From Clostridiales bacterium DTU069 (GTDB lineage Bacteria > Bacillota > Clostridia > DSM-8532), in assembly GCA_001512485.1 (NCBI GenBank), contig LFRV01000038.1, positions 1 to 52,761 on the forward strand: 52,761 nucleotides of DNA. The letters are read 5' to 3'. The first letter of the stretch is position 1. The number at the start of each line of letters is the position of its first letter. Position numbers and translations under genes: made by a program. The notes beneath the pieces were generated by a model. The model was not told the origin of the DNA. It made no database searches and saw only the letters and a program-made list of their open reading frames with translations. This document shows positions 36,575 through 45,876 of this stretch, one piece after another.

Positions 36575-36614
36575 TAAAAAATGTCTCACATTCTCTCATG
36601 TTGAAACGACATGA
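36575..36614 (-). terminator. Terminator after the CDF exporter gene
   Basis: On the minus strand, ATGTC..ACAT pairs with ATGT..GACAT across an internal loop and is followed by TTTTTT. It separates the exporter gene from the NRPS operon. Confidence 0.6.
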
Positions 36615-36639
36615 AATTATAAGCAATTTCTCTTGTAAA

Positions 36640-37836
36640 TTATACATATGATCTGTCAACTGTAATAACCGCATACAGTGATTTGTCTTTTTCATGTATC
36701 CGCCGTTTTATCTGTTCTGTTATTTCCTGTATGCTTATTTTACAATCAAAGGGAACCGTCACGTCAAATATCAGGTTATGATGAGTCGGACCCTTTACGA
36801 CTCTGAAATCATGAATTGATAAGGTATTGTCAATCTCCGAAACCACTTCTTCGGTCATTTTTTGCATTTCATTCACGAATGGATCATCGGTAACAACCGG
36901 ATCCATATGTATAACCATATTCAAATTATATTTATTCGATATATCACGTTCGATATTATCAATTAAATCATGGCTCACAAGAACATCCATATTCGCGTCA
37001 ACCTCTACATGGACAGAAGCGAATGTATTAAGCGGGCCGTAATCGTGAATAACAAGATCATGTATTCCGATAACGCCGTCGTAATTAAGAATAAATGATT
37101 CGATCTTTTTTGTTAGTTCTTCTGAAGGAGCCTGGCCAATAATCCTGTTCATTGTTTCTCGCAATATTTGTATCGCCGAAAAAATTATGAACAGCGCAAC
37201 CGCAATACCTATATAAGCATCGGGATTGACGCTTGAAAACCGGCTTATTACAGCCGAAGCAAAAACCGCTATGGTAGCCAATACATCGGCCATACTGTCG
37301 GCGGCGGTTGCCTGCATGACCATTGAATTGATACGCTTGCCGACTTTTCGGTTAAAATAAAAAAGCCACAGTTTCGCAAAGATTGACAGTGCCAGCACCG
37401 ATAGTGTAATAATACTGAACTCGATTGGCTGAGGATTAATAATTTTGTAAATTGATGTTTTTATAAGTTCAAAACCAATAAACATTATCACAACCGCAAC
37501 AACTGAAGAAGAAATATACTCGATTCTGGCGTGTCCGAACGGGTGAGTATTGTCGGCAGGCTTTGCCGCCATCTTTATACCGACAAGAGATATAATTGAA
37601 GAGCCGGCATCGGAAAGATTGTTCACCGCGTCAGCGACTACCGAAACGCTGCCGGAAAATGTTCCGACCGTAAACTTCGCGGCAAAAAGAAGTATGTTTA
37701 CGACTATTCCGATTATACCGCCAAGCCTTCCATACTGCTCGCGAACCTTAACATTCCTGATATCCTTATGGTTTTTAATGAACAATCTTGCAAGAAAGCC
37801 GGCAATACCGCCGAGTTCTTTTCCGCTGCCTTCCAT
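36640..37836 (-). CDS. Cation diffusion facilitator metal exporter
   Basis: 398 residues. Six helices in the first 230 residues, with the metal-site motifs ADAVNNLSDAGSSI (TM2) and QATAADSMADVLAT (TM5) and the HPFGHARIEY cytoplasmic loop. A C-terminal cytoplasmic metallochaperone-like domain has GIHDLVIHDYG and VHVEVDANMDVL. A further C-terminal domain of about 90 residues holds a second FRVVKGPTHHNLIFDVTVP segment, as in the longer Clostridial CDF proteins. It should export zinc, iron or manganese. The start is an ATG with GGAGG 4 nt upstream; 22 codons further upstream in frame are rejected. Confidence 0.92.
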   Translation of the reverse strand: MEGSGKELGGIAGFLARLFIKNHKDIRNVKVREQYGRLGGIIGIVVNILLFAAKFTVGTFSGSVSVVADAVNNLSDAGSSIISLVGIKMAAKPADNTHPFGHARIEYISSSVVAVVIMFIGFELIKTSIYKIINPQPIEFSIITLSVLALSIFAKLWLFYFNRKVGKRINSMVMQATAADSMADVLATIAVFASAVISRFSSVNPDAYIGIAVALFIIFSAIQILRETMNRIIGQAPSEELTKKIESFILNYDGVIGIHDLVIHDYGPLNTFASVHVEVDANMDVLVSHDLIDNIERDISNKYNLNMVIHMDPVVTDDPFVNEMQKMTEEVVSEIDNTLSIHDFRVVKGPTHHNLIFDVTVPFDCKISIQEITEQIKRRIHEKDKSLYAVITVDRSYV

Positions 37837-37961
37837 GTTTCCTCCGCTTAACTTGTTTATTTCAGTAATCTTTATTTTATTATTACAAATGCCTGGCTGC
37901 AAGTATTACAATAAAACTATCGTCATTGCTGATTGTAAGTGTTACCATTCAGGTTCAATAG

Positions 37962-38096
37962 TTAATCTCCGAACATTATTCCCGCAGGTCCTGGCTCGGG
38001 TGTTTCGTTTCCTTGCGCGACAAAGCACATACCGACAACACGCTTCAGATCCTGTTCATTCTTTGCGTAGAGGTCTCCATATTCCGGGTCGCTCAT
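37962..38096 (-). CDS. Possible 44-codon small protein
   Basis: An open frame with ATG, a GGAG ribosome-binding site 7 nt upstream and a TAA stop. The product is acidic, begins [18 protein letters not shown] and ends [14 protein letters not shown]. It has no signal peptide, membrane segment or known motif, and one Cys. Its 3' end lies inside copy A of the island repeat, and a degraded copy of that 3' end (ETPEAGPA then a stop) lies about 190 nt away on the same strand. It may be a real small protein or a chance frame in a structured repeat. Confidence 0.35.
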   Translation of the reverse strand: MSDPEYGDLYAKNEQDLKRVVGMCFVAQGNETPEPGPAGIMFGD

Positions 38097-38227
38097 TAAC
38101 CCGCTCCGCAGTTACCTATAGGCAGCAGGGCGTTGGAGCATGTCGCCCGTCGTCACCGAAAACACCCGAACCACCCGCTGGTTATTCTGCATTATTCACG
38201 CGGGGCCTGCTTCAGGTGTTTCGCGAC
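37981..38227. repeat. GC-rich island with three copies of an imperfect 28-41 nt element
   Basis: Copy A (37981-38021) and copy C (38200-38227) read one way; copy B (38142-38181) reads the other way. The shared core on the reading strand is close to GAAACACCCGA.CCA...GC, with GTCGC at one end. B can pair with either A or C, so alternative hairpins are possible. The island is visibly richer in G/C than the genes on both sides. Confidence 0.65.
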
Positions 38228-38232
38228 AAATA

Positions 38233-38304
38233 AACAACCGCCCCGTTTTGAAGTTAAGCTTTAATTCCGGACATTTACAAGCCAACCTCAAAGGGAGCGG
38301 TTGT
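38233..38304 (-). terminator. Large hairpin after the phosphodiesterase gene
   Basis: AACAACCGCCCCG pairs with AGGGAGCGGTTGTT around a 40-nt loop. On the minus strand it is followed by TATTTG. Likely the terminator of the phosphodiesterase operon, although the T-tract is weak. Confidence 0.5.
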
Positions 38305-38317
38305 TCTTCAGTATATT

Positions 38318-39115
38318 TTATTCCTCTTCCTCTTCAAATATGACTGCATCATACGACATCTCGGCTTTCCTGCAGTCTTGTCCACCCTTAACAGTCCAAG
38401 CGACAAGCAAGGGATTGAATATCTTCCGGCAAAAAAAGTATCCGAACGAATTATCTTCAAATCGGTAGGCAATAAAATCGGGACGTGAAAACACATTAAC
38501 AAAAAGGTTGGTCATCAGAAAAGACTGCCAAAAACCTAACTGGTTTCCGTCCTTTATAAAATTCATTGAAAGCTGTCCCCTTATAATATCGGGGCGGTTT
38601 TTCCTGAACCACCGCAATATGAACGGGTTAAATGATTCAATGCAGATAAAGCCCGTATAATCTTTTATTTCGTTGTACACAGCCTCGCATATTTCAGCGG
38701 CTGAATCACTAATGCCTGCTTTTATCTCGCATATGACCGGCTTACCTTTAAGAACTTTTAAAACATCCGAAAACAGCGGTATTCTTTCATCGGTATCATA
38801 TAAGCGGCAGTTTTCCAGTTCCGCGTAATCGGCTTCTTTTACCTTTCTATCGTCACCGCACATTCTTTTCAGGTCGTCGTCATGGAATACAACAAGCTTA
38901 TTATCTTTCGTTAACCTGACATCCAATTCCACTCCATAACCTTTTTCCTTAGCGTTTTTAAAAGCGGCGGCGGAATTTTCCGGAATGCCCTTCCCATGCA
39001 GGCCTCTGTGAGCGAACAGCACGCACGGAAATTTTTCAACACGTCTTTTATTTGGTTTTATCAGATAAAGAATAACAGCAAACAGAACTAAAAGTATAAT
39101 AATCGCCGTTGCCAT
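38318..39115 (-). CDS. Glycerophosphodiester phosphodiesterase
   Basis: 265 residues. An N-terminal TM helix (1-20) anchors a TIM-barrel GDPD domain. Active-site pieces are HRGLHGKGIPENS, Glu and Asp in VELDVRLTKD and His in VVFHDDDL. It should cleave glycerophosphodiesters to glycerol-3-phosphate and an alcohol. The C-terminus is an unusual run of five Glu after Phe. It begins 2 nt after the MFS transporter stop, so they form one transcript; the transporter may carry a related compound. Confidence 0.93.
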   Translation of the reverse strand: MATAIIILLVLFAVILYLIKPNKRRVEKFPCVLFAHRGLHGKGIPENSAAAFKNAKEKGYGVELDVRLTKDNKLVVFHDDDLKRMCGDDRKVKEADYAELENCRLYDTDERIPLFSDVLKVLKGKPVICEIKAGISDSAAEICEAVYNEIKDYTGFICIESFNPFILRWFRKNRPDIIRGQLSMNFIKDGNQLGFWQSFLMTNLFVNVFSRPDFIAYRFEDNSFGYFFCRKIFNPLLVAWTVKGGQDCRKAEMSYDAVIFEEEEE

Positions 39116-39117
39116 GA

Positions 39118-40398
39118 TTAATCTCCCGCATCCATCATTTCAAGCTTGCTTTTTGGTGTAACAGGCTTGCTGTCCCCGTGCCGCACGATAAGCATCGTAC
39201 AAAAAGCAACCGCGGTAAAAAACGCCGCATACGGGAACAATGTCCTGTACCCAACATACTCAAGCAATGCTCCTGATAGCACAGGCGTCAGGATTTGAGC
39301 CGCCATTGAAAAAGTATAATAATAACCGGTATATTTGCCGACATCCGAGCCTTTAGCCATTTCCACAACCATCGGATATGAGTTGACGTTAATCGCAGCC
39401 CAGCCGGTTCCTATCAATACGAGAAAAACAGTTAAAACAGGATGGTATGATGTCAGCATAAACGCCCCGCAAAAGGAAGCAAACATTAAAACGAGCCCCA
39501 TAAGAATGGTTTTCCTTCTTCCTATTTTTGAAGCCAGAAAACCGACGGGGATAAACGCTATAACAGCGGCAACCGTTGCGATAAGCTGGTTGCTTGCAAA
39601 TCCGCCGCCCGCTATTCCGAGAAAACTCTGCGCATATTTCGAGAATGCGGTGGTAACCGCGTTATATGCCATAAACCATAAAAATATTGAAATAAGAATA
39701 AATATAAGGCTTCTTTTTACATCGGGAGGCAGTTTTGCTTTTTCCCCCGAACCGATGTCTTCTTCTGCCGTTCCATGGCCGTTGATTTTCTCCATTTCCG
39801 CGACCAGCTTGTTTTCCTTTACCGAAAGGGCAAGGATAACAACTGATACAACCATAAGGGCCCCGACAATTGTGAATATCGGGAAATAATCAGGTTTTCC
39901 CGTCTTTGGAACCAATACCGCTATAAGCCCGAGCGATACCGCGCCGCCTATCGCGCCCATTAGATTTATAACCGCGTTCGCCTTTGACCTTAAAGGCTTT
40001 GGAGTGACATCGGGCATAAGCGCAACAGCTGGTGAACGGTATGTACTCATAAAAACGAGAGAAAAGAACAAAGCTATAATAAACATTGAAAAGGCAACGA
40101 TATTATCCGCGTAAGGCATGAACATCATTGAAGTAACCGCTAACGCTGTTCCTCCCAGAATAAACGGCATCCTTTTTCCAATCGGCGTTTTGACTTTGTC
40201 CGAGAGAGCGCCGAAAAGAGGCAGCATAAACAGCGCGAGAACGTTATCCAACGCCATCACTGCACCTGCGGCGGTATCTCCAATATTAAACGTATTTTTT
40301 AATATCAGCGGAACAAGGCTGTCATAAACCTGCCAGAATGCACAAATCGACAAAAACGCGAGACCGATAATAAAAGTGCGCTTGTAATTAAGTTTCAT
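39118..40398 (-). CDS. MFS transporter, SLC45/GPH-like
   Basis: 426 residues and about 12 helices. The N-terminal FWQVYDSLVPLILKNTF and the loop GALSDKVKTPIGKRMPF resemble the sucrose/SLC45-like and GPH sugar-cation symporters. The second half has GFLASKIGRRKTILMG. The start is the ATG encoding MKLNYK, with GGAGG 8 nt upstream; a frame reaching 16 codons further is rejected. Substrate is not predictable. Co-transcription with a glycerophosphodiesterase suggests glycerol-phosphate ester or sugar ester use. Confidence 0.88.
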   Translation of the reverse strand: MKLNYKRTFIIGLAFLSICAFWQVYDSLVPLILKNTFNIGDTAAGAVMALDNVLALFMLPLFGALSDKVKTPIGKRMPFILGGTALAVTSMMFMPYADNIVAFSMFIIALFFSLVFMSTYRSPAVALMPDVTPKPLRSKANAVINLMGAIGGAVSLGLIAVLVPKTGKPDYFPIFTIVGALMVVSVVILALSVKENKLVAEMEKINGHGTAEEDIGSGEKAKLPPDVKRSLIFILISIFLWFMAYNAVTTAFSKYAQSFLGIAGGGFASNQLIATVAAVIAFIPVGFLASKIGRRKTILMGLVLMFASFCGAFMLTSYHPVLTVFLVLIGTGWAAINVNSYPMVVEMAKGSDVGKYTGYYYTFSMAAQILTPVLSGALLEYVGYRTLFPYAAFFTAVAFCTMLIVRHGDSKPVTPKSKLEMMDAGD

Positions 40399-40451
40399 TT
40401 CTTTTACCTCCGGATAAAAAAATTGAGACTCGTATATTTGAAGCATATCAT

Positions 40452-43400
40452 TTATACGGAAACAGTGTCAACAACAGATCCCGAAGCTTCATCCTTCAGT
40501 TTCTTAAACGCGACGGACAGCATAAGCTTTATCCTGTTCAATTGGTTTACTTCGCTTGCGCCCGGATCATAATCAACGGCAACTATATTGCTTCCGGGAT
40601 ACCTCCGCCTTATTTCCTTTATCATTCCTTTGCCCGCGACATGGTTTGGAAGACACGCGAAAGGCTGCACGCACACTATGTTATCCACTCCTTCTTTTAT
40701 AAGTTCCAGCATTTCCGCTGTTAAAAACCAGCCCTCACCCATGCAGATACCTGTTGAAATAATTTCTTCGGCATAGTCCGCAAGCGTATAAATATTTGCG
40801 GGTGGTGAAAACCTCGCGCTTTTTTGCAGGCATTTCACAAGATGCCTTCGGTACAGTTCAAGTATCGAAATCGCGGCCTTTCTGACAAGGCATACGGCGG
40901 CGTTCTCCGCTCCGTGTTTAAACCTTGCGATTCCGTTATATAGGCAATACAGCAGAAAGCCTGCCAAATCGGGAACCACGGCTTCACAGCCTTCGCTTTC
41001 GATGAAGCGGACAAGACTGTTGTTTGCCTCCGGATGGTATTTGACAAGTATTTCGCCGACAATTCCAACCTTTGGCTTTTTTATTCTTAATAGAGGCAGA
41101 TTGTCAAATTCGCGGACAATGTTCTCTATGTTTTTAACAAAATCACCCCATTTTCCGGAGGATACCGCCGATTTGCATTTATTCGCCCACTTGCCGTAAA
41201 GACGTTCGGCAGAACCTTTATCGGCCTCGTAAGGTCTTGTTGCGTATAAAACCCGCATGAACAGATCCCCGTATACAATCGCCTGGAGCGCCTTGTGCAG
41301 CAGCCGTGTGGTTAACCGGAACCCCTGCTGTTCTTCAAGACGCATCGTGTTAAGCGATACGACGGGTATATGCTCCATGCCCGCATCCTTCAATGCTTTT
41401 CTTATGAATGCTATATAGTTTGACGCCCTGCATCCGCCTCCCGTCTGAAACATCATAACCGATGTCCTATCCAGGTCATACCTGCCGCTTTTAAGAGCCT
41501 GCAGCAACTGGCCTACGACAATAATCGAAGGATAGCACGCATCATTGTTAACGTGTTTTAAACCTTCCTCGATTGTACTGTGTTTTACCTCTGGTAAAAT
41601 TTCTATACAATAACCCTCCGAGTTAAAAGCCTGTTCAAGTATATCAAAATGGATTGGAGACATCTGGGGCGCGAGAATAGTGTGTGTAGCTTTATCTTTT
41701 CTGGTAAACCTTGCTATTGTTGGTATAGGCACGGCCGTATTTTGCCAGTAGTTATCTTCTTTTTCGTTTATAGCCGCCAGCAAAGAGCGTATCCTTATTT
41801 TAGCCGCCCCGAGATTGCTGACCTCATCTATTTTTATAACGGTATGTATTTTACCGGCAGGCTCGAGTATTTCCTGCACCTGTTCAATCGTAACCGCGTC
41901 GATTCCGCATCCGAAGGAATTAAGCTGAACCATCTGCAGGCAAGGTTCTTTTATTACAACATCCGCGGCATTGTATAAACGCGTGTGGAACATCCATTGA
42001 TCCCGCACGCGCAGAGGACGTTTCACGCTGCCGAGATGCGCGACTGAATCTTCGGTTAAAACCGCTAATCCGAATGATGAAATCATATCCGCAATGCCGT
42101 GATTTATTTCAGGATCAATATGATACGGCCGTCCTGCAAGCACGATCCCTTTTTTATTGTTTTTATAAAGCCATTTAATCGTTTCCTCTCCCATTTTATG
42201 AATATGCCGTTTAAAGGCTTTGTCTTCTTCAGCAGCAAGATAAACAGCGCGGCGTATTTTTGCGGCGGAAATCCCAAATTCGCGAAACATTCCGCAAAGC
42301 TTCCTGATAAGCTTTTTCCGGTTATTATACGGTATAAAATCATTAATTAACCGGACTCCGCTCGAACGCAGCCGTTCCACGTTATTGCGCAGCACCTCCG
42401 AATAACCCGTGACAATAGGACAGTTAAAGCATTGATCCGAATCCGGATCTTCCTTTGTTTCCTTTTCAATGCACGGCATAAATATGAAATCAACGCCCTT
42501 TTCAATCAAATCGACAATATGTCCGTGCGATAATTTAGCCGGGTAGCAGACCGACTCGCTTGGTATTGATTCCATCCCTTTCTCATATATCATTTTGTTG
42601 GACCCTGCGGATAACTCGACGCGGAAGCCGAGTTCGGTAAAAAACGTAAACCAGAACGGGTAATTCTCGAACATATTCAGCGCGCGCGGAATACCAACCC
42701 TGCCGTGTTTGGCTTTTCCGGGCGTAAGCGGGACATAATGCTCAAACAGACGCCTGTATTTTTCACGGTATATATTAGGAACCTGTTTTGCTTTAATATC
42801 GCCGCCGCTGCCCTTTTCACAGCGGTTTCCCGTTATGTACCTGCGGTTGTCGAAGAAGTTCACGGTAACGGAGCAGTTATTCGTGCAGCCCGAACAGCGG
42901 TATGACTTTCTCCGGATCACGAGGTTTTTAACCTCGTCCGGGCTTAACAGCAAACTGGTCTGCCCATTGCAGCGTTCACGTGCGATAAGCGCCATTCCGT
43001 ACGCGCCCATCAACCCTGCGATGTTCGATCTTATGCATTCCCTGTCCGATACGATTTCAAACGCGCGAAGAACCGCGTCACTTAAAAAAGTACCGCCCTG
43101 GACCATGATCTTTTTGCCCATATCGGATGGATTCCTTATCTTTATTACCTTGTAAAGCGCGTTTTTCACGACCGAATACGCAAGCCCCGCGGAAATGTCT
43201 TCAACCCCTGCTCCTTCTTTTTGTGCCTGTTTTATGCGCGAATTCATAAATACCGTGCACCGCGACCCTAAATCCACGGGATTTTTTGCTTTAATCGCGA
43301 GTTTAGCGAATTCCTCTATCGATATATTAAGCTGGGACGCGAACGTTTCAAGAAATGAACCGCAGCCCGACGAACATGCTTCGTTAAGAAATATCGTATC

Positions 43401-44705
43401 AATTGCGCCGTTTCGTATATGCAGGCATTTCATATCCTGTCCGCCGATGTCAAGTATAAAATCGACATCGGGCACAATTTCTTTTGCCGCCCTGTAATGC
43501 GCTATTGTCTCTATTTCGCTTGTATCAACCCGCAAAGCGGCCTTTATAAGTTCTTCGCCGTAACCTGTAACACCTGCCGAAGCGATAGTTACACCATCCG
43601 GAATGCGGCTGTACAAATCGGTAAGGATATCAATGACACACCTGACAGGATCAGCGTTATTCGAGCCATACCAGTATTCAAGGATCGAATTGTCTTCACC
43701 AATCAATATGGCTTTCGTTGTTGTTGAACCGGCGTCAATGCCAAGGTAGGCTTTTCCTTTATAAGCTGCAATATTGCCTTTTGGAATCGTTTCCTTGCCA
43801 TGGCGCTGCTTGAATTCGATGTATTCATCCTCATTGCAAAAAAGCGGGCGCAGCTTATTTATCTGAATTTCTTCCGAAATATCGGGCCTTTCAAGTATTT
43901 CCGCAAATTTGCTCAAATTAAAAGTTTTATCCGCTGGAGCTAGCATTGCCGCCCCGCAGGCGACAAACAAATGCATGTCCTGCGAAAATATTGCCTGTTC
44001 GGGCTTAAGCTCCAGCGTTTTTATAAACTGCGCCCTTAGCTGCGGCAAAAACGTAAGCGGACCTCCAAGGAACGCGACATTTCCGCGGATTGGCCGGCCG
44101 CATGCAAGCCCGCTTATTGTCTGCACAACCACGGACTGGAACACGGAAGCCGCGATATCTTCTTTCCTCGCTCCTTCATTCAATAATGGCTGTATATCGG
44201 TTTTAGCAAACACGCCGCACCTTGACGCTATCGGATAAATTGTTTCGGCCTTTGCGGCCAGATCATTAAGTCCCTGCGCATCTGTTCCAAGCAGAGATGC
44301 CATCTGATCGATAAAGCTGCCCGTTCCTCCGGCGCATGTACCGTTCATGCGCTGCTCCTGCCCGCCGGTAAGGTAAACAATTTTCGCGTCTTCGCCGCCA
44401 AGTTCGATCGAGACATCGGTTTCCGGGGCATACGTTTCGAGTGCTTTAATCTGCGCAATAACTTCCTGGATAAAGCTAACTCCAAGCTTATTGGCGAGTA
44501 GCAGCCCTCCCGAACCCGTAACCGACACGGTAGCGGGCACATCCCCAAGCCCGTCCAATGCGTCTTCAATCACGGATTTTAAACATTTTCTTATATCGGA
44601 AAAATGCCTTGCGTATTTTGAAAAGATCAACCGGTTCCGCTCATCTATGGCCGCAATTTTTATTGTCGTCGAACCGATATCAATACCAACCCGGACAACA
44701 TCCAT
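40452..44705 (-). CDS. Giant 2-hydroxyacyl-CoA dehydratase activase-like protein
   Basis: 1417 residues. Two ASKHA-fold ATPase domains of the BadF/HgdC activator type stand in tandem: residues 1-265 (VGIDIGSTTIKIA; cluster cysteines Cys124 in NGTCAGGTGS and Cys163 in SRCGVF) and about 320-580 (LGIDAGSTTTKAIL; NEACSSGCGS and SRCTVF). A cysteine-rich linker follows (RCSGCTNNC, then NRCEKG), then a DUF2229 domain with VCYPAKLSHGH, and a C-terminal HgdB-like part with ACYPS and GGGCRASNY. The family is widespread in anaerobes (COG1924+COG3580+COG3581 fusion); it should use ATP to drive low-potential electrons, but its substrate is unknown. The start has GGGAG 7 nt upstream. Confidence 0.92.
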   Translation of the reverse strand: MDVVRVGIDIGSTTIKIAAIDERNRLIFSKYARHFSDIRKCLKSVIEDALDGLGDVPATVSVTGSGGLLLANKLGVSFIQEVIAQIKALETYAPETDVSIELGGEDAKIVYLTGGQEQRMNGTCAGGTGSFIDQMASLLGTDAQGLNDLAAKAETIYPIASRCGVFAKTDIQPLLNEGARKEDIAASVFQSVVVQTISGLACGRPIRGNVAFLGGPLTFLPQLRAQFIKTLELKPEQAIFSQDMHLFVACGAAMLAPADKTFNLSKFAEILERPDISEEIQINKLRPLFCNEDEYIEFKQRHGKETIPKGNIAAYKGKAYLGIDAGSTTTKAILIGEDNSILEYWYGSNNADPVRCVIDILTDLYSRIPDGVTIASAGVTGYGEELIKAALRVDTSEIETIAHYRAAKEIVPDVDFILDIGGQDMKCLHIRNGAIDTIFLNEACSSGCGSFLETFASQLNISIEEFAKLAIKAKNPVDLGSRCTVFMNSRIKQAQKEGAGVEDISAGLAYSVVKNALYKVIKIRNPSDMGKKIMVQGGTFLSDAVLRAFEIVSDRECIRSNIAGLMGAYGMALIARERCNGQTSLLLSPDEVKNLVIRRKSYRCSGCTNNCSVTVNFFDNRRYITGNRCEKGSGGDIKAKQVPNIYREKYRRLFEHYVPLTPGKAKHGRVGIPRALNMFENYPFWFTFFTELGFRVELSAGSNKMIYEKGMESIPSESVCYPAKLSHGHIVDLIEKGVDFIFMPCIEKETKEDPDSDQCFNCPIVTGYSEVLRNNVERLRSSGVRLINDFIPYNNRKKLIRKLCGMFREFGISAAKIRRAVYLAAEEDKAFKRHIHKMGEETIKWLYKNNKKGIVLAGRPYHIDPEINHGIADMISSFGLAVLTEDSVAHLGSVKRPLRVRDQWMFHTRLYNAADVVIKEPCLQMVQLNSFGCGIDAVTIEQVQEILEPAGKIHTVIKIDEVSNLGAAKIRIRSLLAAINEKEDNYWQNTAVPIPTIARFTRKDKATHTILAPQMSPIHFDILEQAFNSEGYCIEILPEVKHSTIEEGLKHVNNDACYPSIIVVGQLLQALKSGRYDLDRTSVMMFQTGGGCRASNYIAFIRKALKDAGMEHIPVVSLNTMRLEEQQGFRLTTRLLHKALQAIVYGDLFMRVLYATRPYEADKGSAERLYGKWANKCKSAVSSGKWGDFVKNIENIVREFDNLPLLRIKKPKVGIVGEILVKYHPEANNSLVRFIESEGCEAVVPDLAGFLLYCLYNGIARFKHGAENAAVCLVRKAAISILELYRRHLVKCLQKSARFSPPANIYTLADYAEEIISTGICMGEGWFLTAEMLELIKEGVDNIVCVQPFACLPNHVAGKGMIKEIRRRYPGSNIVAVDYDPGASEVNQLNRIKLMLSVAFKKLKDEASGSVVDTVSV

Positions 44706-44815
44706 ACAGATGCTCCCTTTCAATTGCAATATGATATGCACAAATTTTATTCACGGTAATAAACCAGGCAATGCAAATTCAAAGACGGCTGATAAGCAAG
44801 TGATATTGCTAATTA

Positions 44816-44858
44816 ATGAGACTACTCATATTATATTACAAAAAGAGGGAAAATACAA
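44816..44858 (-). promoter_or_regulatory. Promoter with adjoining inverted repeat for the giant activase
   Basis: On the minus strand: -35 TTGTAT (44853-44858), a 17-nt spacer and -10 TATAAT (44830-44835). Just downstream, ATGAG ACTA CTCAT (44816-44829) is a perfect 5-4-5 inverted repeat covering the expected start of transcription. The leader is about 120 nt. The rest of the 44706-45027 gap holds only the Cas6 terminator. Confidence 0.65.
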
Positions 44859-44911
44859 ATTAATCCATTTTTTTGTAAATAGATAGGTTAATACAATAAT
44901 AGAATTTATAA

Positions 44912-44942
44912 ACAAAAAAATGTCGGCCAAATTATGACCGAC
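44912..44942 (-). terminator. Terminator after cas6
   Basis: GTCGG/CCGAC stem with one mismatch, extended by CA/TG; on the minus strand it is followed by ATTTTTTTG. Confidence 0.7.
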
Positions 44943-45027
44943 GCGCACATTCCAAAAGAATGAAGATTGGCAATAAAAGAATAAAGATCTTTAACTCCTC
45001 CTTTAATAAGGTCATTTCAACAATGGC

Positions 45028-45753
45028 TTATACCATTTTTATGCAGCCGAAGCCCTGGCTGTTTTTGCTTCCAAGCCCCGCGTCAACAGCCATCTGGAGC
45101 AATTCACGCGGGCCTTTCAGCCTTAACTTCCCACTGTACCCTTTTATAACAAATCCTTTATATATAACAATGTGAAGCCGCGGCTGATGCAGCGGAGTAA
45201 AGCTAACTTTCCCGTCCGGTGGTTCCATTCCCGTAAAAGCCCTGTATTTCTTCCTGAGGTTTTCATCCGCTATTTTGCTGAAATCATCTTCACCGGGCTG
45301 GAAATAACATGTGTACTTGCTGTCGTCGGGCTTTTTCAGCGTACTGTAAACCGTTATTGGAGATAAAGTGTTTACCGTGATATCCTCTTTCATTACATCC
45401 TGCCTGTCTACTTTTATGCTGGTAATCTCAAGCAGTTGCGAATTAAGCGTAACCGATTTTTTCAATATTCTGTTTGCGAAAGATTCACAGAATTTATCGT
45501 CGGGAGATGAAACTTCAAGAGAAACAGGAGGTTCAAATACAATATTGCCTTTATCGCTTTCCATCTTTGCCTTGCCTGAAAGGTTCGAAAAACAAAACAA
45601 ACGAAACTTCCTGCCGTCCCCATAACCTTCATTATGCAGGAAATCCGCGAGTTCTTTATCAATCGTTTTGTATATAAAAGCCTGAACCATATGGTTGTAG
45701 TGAATTGGAAGGAGCAGATTTTTCTCTCCGGTCATTTCGATGCGTATATGCAT
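45028..45753 (-). CDS. cas6: Solitary CRISPR RNA endonuclease Cas6
   Basis: 241 residues with the two-ferredoxin-fold RAMP layout of Cas6. The N-terminal part has LLLPIHYNHMVQAFIYKTI, where an early His is expected, and the C-terminus has the glycine-rich loop GLGSKNSQGFGCIKMV. Cas6 cuts CRISPR transcripts inside repeats. No other cas gene and no repeat array lies in the window, so it either serves a distant array or has another RNA target. The ATG has AAGGAG 8-9 nt upstream. It stands alone with its own promoter and terminator. Confidence 0.9.
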   Translation of the reverse strand: MHIRIEMTGEKNLLLPIHYNHMVQAFIYKTIDKELADFLHNEGYGDGRKFRLFCFSNLSGKAKMESDKGNIVFEPPVSLEVSSPDDKFCESFANRILKKSVTLNSQLLEITSIKVDRQDVMKEDITVNTLSPITVYSTLKKPDDSKYTCYFQPGEDDFSKIADENLRKKYRAFTGMEPPDGKVSFTPLHQPRLHIVIYKGFVIKGYSGKLRLKGPRELLQMAVDAGLGSKNSQGFGCIKMV

Positions 45754-45876
45754 ATTTTTCTCTCCTTAATAAGGCAAAATATACAATGTTCATAGAATGT
45801 TCGATAAGCCGCGAATTTTTTTCGATGTCTGCAGTTATCCGGTGCCGGAAGAACGATTATGTATTCATATGGCCTT

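Noticed and set aside
37550-38233. A 227-codon plus-strand frame spanning the CDF gene start and the repeat island
   Set aside because: The first half is antisense to the CDF gene and the second half reads through the repeats; no start signal.
37981-38304. The GC-rich island as tmRNA, RNase P RNA or SRP RNA
   Set aside because: None of the conserved cores of these RNAs could be found on either strand.
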